This document shows positions 1 through 5,145 of a stretch of DNA of 5,145 nt, one piece after another; within the stretch, counting starts at the first letter, position 1, and every line of letters starts with the position of its first letter. The notes beneath the pieces were generated by a model. It saw only the letters and a program-made list of their open reading frames with translations, was not told where the DNA came from and did not search any database. The stretch lies in the NCBI GenBank assembly GCA_029253805.1, contig JAQWYU010000223.1, positions 1 to 5,145 of the forward strand, in the 5' to 3' direction. A program made the position numbers and the translations under genes. Source of the stretch: Flavobacteriaceae bacterium (GTDB taxonomy: Bacteria > Bacteroidota > Bacteroidia > Flavobacteriales > Flavobacteriaceae).

Positions 1-663
1 CCAAGTCAAGCTGGTTTAGCTGAATTTAATGGTTGTCCTGACTCTGACGGTGATGGTGTTTCTGACAATAATGACACATGTCCAAACGAAGCTGGAACTA
101 AGGCTTTATCAGGATGTCCAGATGCAGATGCAGATGGTGTTGCTAATGCTCAAGACGCTTGTCCAAACGAAGCTGGCCCAGTTGCCAACAATGGATGTCC
201 ATGGAAAGATAGTGACAGTGACGGAGTTTTAGATAAAGACGACAACTGTCCTAACGAGGCTGGAACTGTTGCGAACAACGGTTGTCCAGAAGTTGTTCTT
301 CCAACTGAAGAAGAACAGGCTCAATTAATAAGTTATTCAAGAACTATTAACTTTGGATTAGGAGAGTCAAATTTTAGAAGAAGCACATTACCAACATTGA
401 GAGCAATTAATGCTATTTTGACAGCATACCCTAAAGCGAACTTCGTAGTTGAAGGACATACAGACAGTATTGGAAGTGAGGCTTTCAATCAAAAGCTTTC
501 TGAAGATAGAGCATCAAAAGTTGTTGGGTTCCTCACAAAAAACGGTGTTTCTTCTGCCAGACTAAAATCAGCTGGTTTTGGCGAAACAAGTCCAATTAAA
601 TCTAATTCGACTAGTTCAGGTAGAGCCGCTAACAGACGTGTTGAGGTGAAGCTGGATAAGTAA
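1..663 (+). CDS. OmpA-family outer-membrane protein with TSP3 repeats (5' end missing)
   Basis: This is the last 220 residues of a larger protein; the reading frame is open from base 1, so the N-terminus (signal peptide and any beta-barrel or other N-terminal domain) lies outside the window. Residues 14-96 are three thrombospondin type 3 repeats rich in Asp and Gly, each ending in a Cys-Pro pair. Residues about 110-220 form an OmpA C-terminal domain. The peptidoglycan-binding signature is intact: GHTD with Asp155, then N163-x-x-LS-x-x-R170-A, where the Asp and Arg correspond to the pair that holds meso-diaminopimelate in this family. The family C-terminal motif NRRVEV starts at Asn211. From family knowledge the protein should sit in the outer membrane and attach to the cell wall from the periplasmic side, with calcium stiffening the repeats. 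An intrinsic terminator follows 26 bases after the stop. Family assignment is very secure; the exact subfamily cannot be judged without the N-terminus. Confidence 0.95.
   Translation, partial: PSQAGLAEFNGCPDSDGDGVSDNNDTCPNEAGTKALSGCPDADADGVANAQDACPNEAGPVANNGCPWKDSDSDGVLDKDDNCPNEAGTVANNGCPEVVLPTEEEQAQLISYSRTINFGLGESNFRRSTLPTLRAINAILTAYPKANFVVEGHTDSIGSEAFNQKLSEDRASKVVGFLTKNGVSSARLKSAGFGETSPIKSNSTSSGRAANRRVEVKLDK
40..288 (+). repeat. Three tandem thrombospondin type 3 repeats, 81 bases each
   Basis: Three in-frame units of 27 codons lie at 40-120, 121-201 and 208-288; a two-codon insertion (Trp-Lys) separates units 2 and 3, and bases 1-39 are the tail of an earlier unit. Each begins with an Asp-rich calcium-binding loop (DSDGDGV, DADADGV, DSDSDGV) and continues with D-x-C-P-N-E-A-G and a final G-C-P. 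The cysteines, two per unit, are conserved. The DNA is diverged between units, so this is an old protein-level repeat and not a recent duplication. Confidence 0.9.
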
Positions 664-688
664 TTATCAGTAATTCTATAATAAAAAT

Positions 689-721
689 AAAAAACGTTTC
701 GCTTTTGCGAAGCGTTTTTTT
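689..721 (+). terminator. Intrinsic terminator of the OmpA-family gene
   Basis: The left arm AAAAAACGTTTCGC (689-702) pairs over 14 positions with GCGAAGCGTTTTTT (707-720) with a single G-U wobble and a TTTT loop (703-706). The right arm runs into a T tract ending at 721. The G+C core with flanking A and T tracts is typical of a rho-independent terminator. It begins 26 bases after the OmpA-family stop and ends only about 12 bases before the next start codon. Confidence 0.9.
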
Positions 722-732
722 ATTTTAGTGCA

Positions 733-3489
733 ATGACAAGTTTCATTTGTGACGTTTTAAAAGATCTTGAGGTAAACTCAATTGATACTTCTAAACTTCG
801 TCTTATTCTTCCCAACAAACGCGCGGGGCTATTTTTAAAAAAAAAGTGGGCTTCAATAAGTAAAAAAACTGGGTTTTTACCAGAGATTATATCAATCGAA
901 TATTTTATTGAAGAACTATCTCAGTTAAGACTACTTAGCAGCACCGAGCTTGTTTTTGAGTTTTATAGTGTTTATTCAGAGCTTACCCCAATAGACGAAA
1001 GAGATTCCTTTGACAGCTTTTGCAAGTGGGCTCCAACTGTCTTACAAGACTTTAATGAAATAGATCGCTATTTAATACCTTCGCAAGAGATATTTAAGTA
1101 CCTCACAGCTATTCAAGAAATTAATCACTGGTCTCTTGAAAAAAATGCAACTCCACTTATTAAAGGATACCTTTCTTTTTGGCAAAAAGTCGACTCTTAC
1201 TATCTAAGATTTACCTCCCATTTATTAAAAAATAAATTGGGCTACCAGGGCTTGATTTATCGTAAAGCTACTGAAAACCTAGAGGAATATTCTCTGCAGA
1301 GTTCACATAAGTCTCACGTGTTTATGGGTTTTAATGCTTTAAACGCTTCTGAGACTAGAGTTATTCAGCACTTGTTACAGCTTGGAAAGACATCTGTTTA
1401 CTGGGATATTGACCAAATATTTGTTGACACGCCACACCACGACGCGGGTCATTTTCTAAGACAATATAAAAAAAATTGGACATACTTTAAGTCACAGCCC
1501 TTTAAGTGGGTTTCAAACCAGTACTCTAATCCTAAAAATATTTCAGTTGTAGGAACCCCTAAAAATATCGGCCAGGTTAAATATGTAGGGTCACTTTTAA
1601 AAGAGCTACACTCCAAAGACAAATTACAAAATACTGCACTGATATTAGGGAACGAAGATTTATTAATTCCAGTTCTAAATTCAATACCAAGTACTATTGA
1701 AGGGATCAATATTACCATGGGTTTACCTCTCAAACAGACTCCATTTTCAGCCTTTATTAATCAATGGTTTCAGCTTCAAAGAGAAACCTCTTCTCGATAT
1801 CACCATCAAGATATATTAAGGATTTTATCACATCCGTTTGTTCGGCCCTTATTACAAGTGCAAAATCAAGATGCTGGTCAAATGATCATTACAAGTTTAA
1901 ACAAGAATAACCTCACAAGTCTTACTAAGAATCAAATAATTGCAATTGCCCCGACTTATAGGCCGATTTTAGAGCTTTTGTTCACAAATTGGGGTAACTC
2001 TCCTAGCCAGGCAATTAAGAGTGTTTTAGATCTTATTTATAAACTCAAAGATTATTATAGCCAATCTAAGATCAAACAACTATTACCTCTTGAGTATTTG
2101 TTCCGTTTTTATGAAATATTTAATCAGCTACAACAACTCAACAGCTCCTACAACTACATTTCCTCGATTAAGGCCTTACAACTAATTTATAAGGACCTAT
2201 TGAGCAAAGAAACTTTAGATTTTAAAGGGCAGCCAGACAAAGGTTTACAAATAATGGGAATGCTAGAATCTCGCGTTCTAGACTTTGATACTGTAATTAT
2301 TGTTTCTGTTAACGAAGGAGTACTTCCTGCAGGCAAAACAAATAATTCTTTCATTCCATTTGATGTTAAGATTGAAAATGGACTTCCTACTTACAAAGAA
2401 AAGGATGCAATTTACACCTATCATTTTTATCGTCTTCTTCAAAGAGCACAAAATGTACACATCATATATAATACAGAGCCAGATCCTTTAAGCGGAGGGG
2501 AACTTAGTCGTTTTATAATTCAATTGGAACATGAAAAAATACATAAGATCCAACATAAAATTGTAATTCCAGAAACACCAAAATTAACTCCTCAGCTACA
2601 AAAAGTAAAAAAAACTCCGGAAATTATTTCTAAGCTTAAAGATGTTGCTTCAAAAGGGTTTTCTCCGTCTTCATTGAGTCAGTATATTAGGAATCCAATT
2701 GATTTTTACAATCAAAAAATATTAGGAATTAAAGTAGAAAACTCAACACAAGAAACAATCGCTGCAAATACGTTTGGTAGTATAATACATAATACTTTGG
2801 AGGATCTTTATAGGCCTTTGATAGGGACTGTTTTAAATGCTCAAATCATTAATGATTTGCACTCTAAAACTGAACCGACAGTTATCCATCATTTTAGAGA
2901 ACTTTATAAAGAAGGGGATATTACCGAAGGCTCTAACCTTATTAGCTTTGAGGTATCCAAGAGATATATTTTTAACTTTTTGGAACATGAACTGGCTTGC
3001 ATTAATAATGGAGATGAAATTAAAATTGAAGCTATAGAATCTAAGATTAGGGTCGCTGTTATGTTTCCTGAACTTCCGTTCCCTATTCAACTCAACGGAA
3101 CAATTGACAGGGTAGACTCTTGTAATGGCACCCAAAGAATTATAGATTACAAGACGTCTCAAGTGTCTAGATTAGATTTAGAACTTGTAAATTGGGAAGA
3201 TCTCACGCAAGATTACAAGGCATTTAGTAAGAGTTTTCAGGTTTTGACTTATGCATATATGCTTAATAATCAAGCGACATTTACATCAAAAGTAGAAGCT
3301 GGAATTATTTCTTTTAAGAATTTGAAATCAGGCTTCCTTAGATTTTCTAAAAAAGATAAACCTGGAGCACACGCACAGAAAATCACTCAACTATCATCGC
3401 AAATAATTGAAAGTTATGAGGTTGAACTTAAAAAATTAATTTTAGAGTTATTTGATCCTAAAGTCAATTTTATAGAAAAAGAGGTCTAG
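733..3489 (+). CDS. AddB-like inactivated helicase / PD-(D/E)XK nuclease
   Basis: This 918-residue protein is recognisable as the Bacteroidota AddB-like family: a degenerate superfamily I helicase body plus a C-terminal RecB-type nuclease. The helicase-like part has LPNKRAG near residue 26 and, around 509-532, GMLESR followed by NEGVLP, the region equal to the late helicase motifs. No Walker A (GxGK[ST]) is visible, so ATP hydrolysis is not expected. The nuclease part starts near Ser644 (SPSSLSQY) and carries His686, Asp792 in GTIDRVD, Asp805-Tyr806-Lys807 and Q836-xxx-Y840, the complete catalytic set. The cysteines that hold the iron-sulfur cluster in classical AddB are absent: Asn654-Pro655 stands where Cys-Pro is usual, and there is no C-terminal cysteine triplet. 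Such proteins are expected to act with an AddA/UvrD-like helicase in resecting double-strand breaks; that partner is not in the window. ATG 733 is the only possible start: the frame is closed by TAA at 688-690 and no other ATG, GTG or TTG lies between. No Shine-Dalgarno sequence is visible. Confidence 0.92.
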   Translation: MTSFICDVLKDLEVNSIDTSKLRLILPNKRAGLFLKKKWASISKKTGFLPEIISIEYFIEELSQLRLLSSTELVFEFYSVYSELTPIDERDSFDSFCKWAPTVLQDFNEIDRYLIPSQEIFKYLTAIQEINHWSLEKNATPLIKGYLSFWQKVDSYYLRFTSHLLKNKLGYQGLIYRKATENLEEYSLQSSHKSHVFMGFNALNASETRVIQHLLQLGKTSVYWDIDQIFVDTPHHDAGHFLRQYKKNWTYFKSQPFKWVSNQYSNPKNISVVGTPKNIGQVKYVGSLLKELHSKDKLQNTALILGNEDLLIPVLNSIPSTIEGINITMGLPLKQTPFSAFINQWFQLQRETSSRYHHQDILRILSHPFVRPLLQVQNQDAGQMIITSLNKNNLTSLTKNQIIAIAPTYRPILELLFTNWGNSPSQAIKSVLDLIYKLKDYYSQSKIKQLLPLEYLFRFYEIFNQLQQLNSSYNYISSIKALQLIYKDLLSKETLDFKGQPDKGLQIMGMLESRVLDFDTVIIVSVNEGVLPAGKTNNSFIPFDVKIENGLPTYKEKDAIYTYHFYRLLQRAQNVHIIYNTEPDPLSGGELSRFIIQLEHEKIHKIQHKIVIPETPKLTPQLQKVKKTPEIISKLKDVASKGFSPSSLSQYIRNPIDFYNQKILGIKVENSTQETIAANTFGSIIHNTLEDLYRPLIGTVLNAQIINDLHSKTEPTVIHHFRELYKEGDITEGSNLISFEVSKRYIFNFLEHELACINNGDEIKIEAIESKIRVAVMFPELPFPIQLNGTIDRVDSCNGTQRIIDYKTSQVSRLDLELVNWEDLTQDYKAFSKSFQVLTYAYMLNNQATFTSKVEAGIISFKNLKSGFLRFSKKDKPGAHAQKITQLSSQIIESYEVELKKLILELFDPKVNFIEKEV
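3480..3484 (+). promoter_or_regulatory. Shine-Dalgarno site of the alpha/beta hydrolase gene
   Basis: AGAGG lies five bases before ATG 3490, inside the last codons of the upstream nuclease gene. It is the clearest ribosome binding site in the window; the other starts have only A+T-rich leaders. Together with the TAG-ATG junction it supports ATG 3490 as the true start and suggests coupled translation. Confidence 0.6.
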
Positions 3490-4335
3490 ATGGTAGTTTT
3501 TGATATAAATATTATAATAGAGAGTGAGAACAGAAAACCTATTCTTGCTGACTTAATTTATAATAACTCTATTGAATCTGCTCCATTGATTATTTTTTGT
3601 CACGGTTATAAAGGCTTTAAAGATTGGGGAGCTTGGCCTTTGCTGTGTGAGTCCCTTGCCATGTCTGGATTTTCAGTACTTAAATTTAACTTTTCACACA
3701 ATGGAGGCACATGCGGGCAACCTATTGATTTTCCAGACCTTGAAGCGTTTGGAAACAACAATTACACAAAAGAACTCGAAGATCTAGATCGTGTTATGTG
3801 CTGGTCAGAAAAGAACTATAGTAGTCACTCAAATATAAATCCATCAGAAATTACGCTTTTGGGACATAGTCGTGGCGGGGGTATAGTTACTATTAAGGCA
3901 GCAGAAGACACTAGGGTTAAAAATGTTATCACTTTGGCAGGAGTTTCTGATTTTGAAACAAGGTTTCCAACGGGATTAGAATTAAACGCTTGGAAAAAGA
4001 CAGGTGTTCGTTTTGTTCGAAATGGCCGTACTAAACAGCAGATGCCACATTATTATCAGTTTTTTAATGATTTTCTCACTAACCAATCAAGACTCACAAT
4101 TCAAAGAGCAGTTAAAAATTTAAGAGTACCATTTTTAATTATTCATGGTGATGAAGATACTAGTGTGTCAGTAAACGAAGCTTTGGCACTTCATAGCTGG
4201 TCTTCAAAAAGCCAACTCGTTATTATCAAAGGAGCAAATCACGTGTTTGGAAGTAGTCATCCATGGAAATTAAATAATATTCCCCCACATTTTCATCAAA
4301 TTCATAATGAAATCATTGATTTTATTAACAATTAG
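3490..4335 (+). CDS. Alpha/beta hydrolase
   Basis: This 281-residue protein has the full alpha/beta-hydrolase framework. An oxyanion-side loop His38-Gly39 sits in LIIFCHGYKG after a beta strand. The nucleophile elbow is GHSRGG with Ser127, the acid is Asp223 in HGDEDTSV, and the base is His251 in GANHVFG, which gives a Ser127-Asp223-His251 triad. There is no signal peptide or membrane segment, so the protein should be cytoplasmic. It resembles broad serine esterase/peptidase-like hydrolases; the substrate cannot be read from the sequence. The start codon directly follows the stop of the nuclease gene with no base between, and a good ribosome binding site precedes it, so the two are almost certainly cotranscribed. 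A functional link to DNA repair is not implied by the fold and may be only operon convenience. No obvious terminator follows its stop. Confidence 0.92.
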   Translation: MVVFDINIIIESENRKPILADLIYNNSIESAPLIIFCHGYKGFKDWGAWPLLCESLAMSGFSVLKFNFSHNGGTCGQPIDFPDLEAFGNNNYTKELEDLDRVMCWSEKNYSSHSNINPSEITLLGHSRGGGIVTIKAAEDTRVKNVITLAGVSDFETRFPTGLELNAWKKTGVRFVRNGRTKQQMPHYYQFFNDFLTNQSRLTIQRAVKNLRVPFLIIHGDEDTSVSVNEALALHSWSSKSQLVIIKGANHVFGSSHPWKLNNIPPHFHQIHNEIIDFINN

Positions 4336-4358
4336 GATTACTTCTTAAAAAAATTATT

Positions 4359-4373
4359 ATTTATCTGATAAAT
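4359..4373. promoter_or_regulatory. 15-base dyad, possible operator
   Basis: ATTTATC-T-GATAAAT is a perfect inverted repeat with seven-base arms around a single central base. It ends two bases before the candidate -33 element of the small downstream gene. The one-base centre is unsuited to an RNA hairpin with long arms, so a protein-binding dyad is the better reading. In such A+T-rich DNA a chance palindrome is quite possible. Confidence 0.25.
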
Positions 4374-4375
4374 TC

Positions 4376-4408
4376 TTTGGAAATAACAAACTAATTTTTG
4401 TAATTTAG
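4376..4408 (+). promoter_or_regulatory. Candidate Bacteroidota-type promoter for the small basic protein
   Basis: TTTG (4376-4379) is followed after 21 bases by TAATTTAG (4401-4408), which matches five of the six fixed positions of the TAnnTTTG element recognised by the Bacteroidota primary sigma factor; the spacing is within the known 17-23 range. Transcription would begin near 4414, leaving a leader of about 14 bases before ATG 4428. It fits the gene position but is an eye match in A+T-rich sequence. Confidence 0.35.
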
Positions 4409-4427
4409 ACTAAACTAAATATATATT

Positions 4428-4622
4428 ATGGGATATTCATTCAAAAATAGCAAAGGAAAAACTTATTTTCTACACACTAAAGATGTAATTCTTAAAGGAG
4501 GTAGAGAGCAAACTATTTATTATTTCGCAAAAGATGAGCGTAGTAATTCATGTGATCTTCCTGCTGGAAAGAAAATTGTAGAAAACGAAAAAACTGGATT
4601 ACCTTTTGTAAAGAAAGCATAA
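4428..4622 (+). CDS. Small basic conserved-type protein, function unknown
   Basis: The product is 64 residues, with 13 Lys/Arg against 7 Asp/Glu, no signal peptide and no membrane segment, so a soluble cytoplasmic protein is expected. Visible landmarks are an N-terminal strand region with NSKGKTYFLH (7-16), LKGGREQ (22-28), an aromatic strand IYYFAK (30-35), LPAGKKIVEN (44-53) and a closing TGLPFVKK (56-63). This pattern resembles a widespread family of roughly 60-residue uncharacterised proteins with a YYFA strand and a TGLP ending; that is from memory and not checked. One cysteine, Cys42, is not part of an evident metal site. The gene stands alone, 92 bases after the hydrolase, with its own candidate promoter and a strong terminator 20 bases after its stop. 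No Shine-Dalgarno sequence is seen; the leader is A+T-rich. It is very likely a real gene; no function is proposed. Confidence 0.85.
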   Translation: MGYSFKNSKGKTYFLHTKDVILKGGREQTIYYFAKDERSNSCDLPAGKKIVENEKTGLPFVKKA

Positions 4623-4642
4623 GTTTTTAAGTATTCACAATT

Positions 4643-4675
4643 AAAAAACCCACTCATCAGAGTGGGTTTTTTTTT
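4643..4675. terminator. Bidirectional intrinsic terminator between convergent genes
   Basis: CCCACTC (4649-4655) pairs perfectly with GAGTGGG (4660-4666) around an ATCA loop. Six A residues at 4643-4648 oppose nine T residues at 4667-4675, which extends the stem to 13 pairs. On the plus strand it ends the small-protein transcript with a nine-base T tract. Read on the minus strand it has a six-base T tract, so it can also stop transcription from the lipoprotein gene, whose stop is about 43 bases away. The stretch 4676-4710 beside it is simple A/T-tract sequence with no further feature seen. Confidence 0.9.
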
Positions 4676-4717
4676 AATTTTAATTTTTTAATTTTTTAAA
4701 AATAAAAAAATAGGCCC

Positions 4718-4972
4718 TTATTCCCAGCAATATCTATCTCCAATTTCATAGGAGTCATACTCTTCTTGGCTTACATCGATATTTACATCTCCAAAATTAT
4801 CACCAAGTCCTCCTGAGTTATTTTCACCAGGGGGATTATTAATTGAGCTTGCAAAAGCTCCAACGAAAACATATTGATTATCAGCATAAATTTTATTAAT
4901 AATTTCACAACATTCTCTGTCAGAATCACAGGCATAGAATAAAAGTAAAAAAGCGTAAAGTAATTTTTTCAT
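4718..4972 (-). CDS. Small acidic probable lipoprotein, function unknown
   Basis: The 84-residue product starts with MKK, a short hydrophobic stretch (residues 4-14) and Cys15 in LFYAC, a loose but acceptable lipobox for Bacteroidota, so export and lipid attachment at Cys15 are likely. The residues after the cysteine are acidic (Asp16, Asp18, Glu20). The mature part has 15 Asp/Glu against 3 Arg/Lys and contains Cys21, Cys22 and Cys82, which could form a disulfide. The middle (45-62) is a Gly/Asn/Pro-rich low-complexity linker, and the end carries VSQEEYDSYEIGDRYC, a compact C-terminal strand motif. I do not recognise a named family. The start is ATG at 4972-4970 on the minus strand, placed right for the signal sequence; there is no clear Shine-Dalgarno. 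It lies 41 bases downstream of the Kazal-domain gene on the same strand, with no visible terminator between them, so cotranscription is likely. Confidence 0.75.
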   Translation of the reverse strand: MKKLLYAFLLLFYACDSDRECCEIINKIYADNQYVFVGAFASSINNPPGENNSGGLGDNFGDVNIDVSQEEYDSYEIGDRYCWE

Positions 4973-5013
4973 AGTTATATTAATTTTAGATCAATTATAA
5001 TAAGCGTTAATGT

Positions 5014-5145
5014 CTAGTCACATGGACCTTCACCAAATGCTATAACTCCAGCAGAGTTGAGCGCCATACAAGCATTTGTATAAGTATTTCCGTCACAGCC
5101 GCAAACAGGATTATATTCTTCCGTACATATAGCGGTTAAGTCTAT
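5014..5145 (-). CDS. Kazal-type serine protease inhibitor domain protein (5' end missing)
   Basis: On the minus strand the frame is open from the window edge at 5145 to TAG at 5016-5014, giving the last 43 residues of a protein. They match a Kazal domain: Cys7-T-E-E-Y-N-P-V-Cys15-G-Cys17-D-G-N-T-Y-T-N-A-Cys26, and Cys42 one residue before the end. The Cys7 to Cys15 spacing of eight and Cys15 to Cys26 spacing of eleven equal those of classical Kazal inhibitors, and the PVCG and DGxTYxNxC signatures are intact. Cys17 takes the place of the usual Ser and the classical cysteine three residues after Cys26 is a Leu, which is the CGCDG variant seen in bacterial Kazal-like proteins. The remaining cysteine and the signal peptide should lie just beyond the window. 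Such domains bind serine proteases in a substrate-like way; here the protein is presumably exported. The predicted P1 residue is Glu9. The domain call is firm; inhibitory activity is inference. Confidence 0.88.
   Translation of the reverse strand: MDLTAICTEEYNPVCGCDGNTYTNACMALNSAGVIAFGEGPCD

Noticed and set aside
29..232. Plus-strand open frame of 67 codons inside the TSP3 repeats
   Set aside because: It is out of frame with the secure OmpA-family reading frame; its repetitive Met/Leu/Gln content simply reflects the repeated DNA.
677..682. TATAAT before the terminator as a promoter for the nuclease gene
   Set aside because: The Bacteroidota primary sigma factor prefers TAnnTTTG; no TTTG element is suitably spaced, and any transcript starting here would run into the terminator.
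721..728. TATTTTAG as a -7 element for the nuclease gene
   Set aside because: The transcript would begin at or inside the start codon and there is no TTTG at proper spacing.
1449..1733. Minus-strand open frame of 94 codons
   Set aside because: It is fully antisense to the nuclease gene, with no protein features.
2278..2491. Overlapping short open frames on both strands
   Set aside because: Both are shadows of the conserved NEGVLP region of the nuclease; they look like chance frames.
2833..3162. Minus-strand open frame of 109 codons
   Set aside because: It lies opposite the catalytic core of the nuclease, has no recognisable domain, and no promoter or ribosome site.
4676..4710. A/T-tract palindromes as an origin or attachment site
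   Set aside because: The stretch is simple A/T sequence next to a terminator, without iterons, core repeats or a neighbouring integrase.
1..5145. Defence island, phage or mobile element
   Set aside because: No integrase, transposase, toxin pair, CRISPR array or terminal repeats are seen; the nuclease fits the housekeeping AddB-like family.

Overview
The window looks like chromosomal DNA of an A+T-rich marine-type Bacteroidota, most likely a flavobacterium. The pointers are an OmpA-family protein with thrombospondin type 3 (TSP3) calcium-binding repeats, an AddB-like PD-(D/E)XK nuclease of the type carried by flavobacteria, scarce Shine-Dalgarno sequences, a promoter candidate of the Bacteroidota TTTG / TAnnTTTG kind, and small secreted proteins including a Kazal-type inhibitor. 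The lineage is inferred from protein style only; there is no rRNA or other marker in the window.

Layout from left to right: (1) 1-663, plus strand, the C-terminal 220 residues of an OmpA-family outer-membrane protein, closed by a strong intrinsic terminator at 689-721. (2) 733-3489 and 3490-4335, plus strand, a two-gene unit with no base between stop and start: a 918-residue inactivated-helicase/nuclease protein followed by a 281-residue alpha/beta hydrolase. (3) 4336-4427, a 92-base A+T-rich spacer holding a 15-base dyad and a promoter candidate in front of (4) 4428-4622, a 64-residue basic protein of unknown function. (5) 4643-4675, a hairpin that can terminate transcription from both sides, between the convergent gene sets. 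(6) 4718-4972, minus strand, an 84-residue, very acidic, probable lipoprotein, and (7) 5014-5145, minus strand, the C-terminal 43 codons of a protein ending in a Kazal-type serine protease inhibitor domain, cut by the window edge.

The left part reads as ordinary housekeeping: cell-envelope anchoring, double-strand-break processing and a hydrolase. The right edge is the most interesting part: a small exported module made of a protease-inhibitor domain with a glutamate at the predicted P1 site and a short acidic cysteine-containing lipoprotein, probably cotranscribed. No tRNA, rRNA, CRISPR array, insertion sequence or attachment site was seen.
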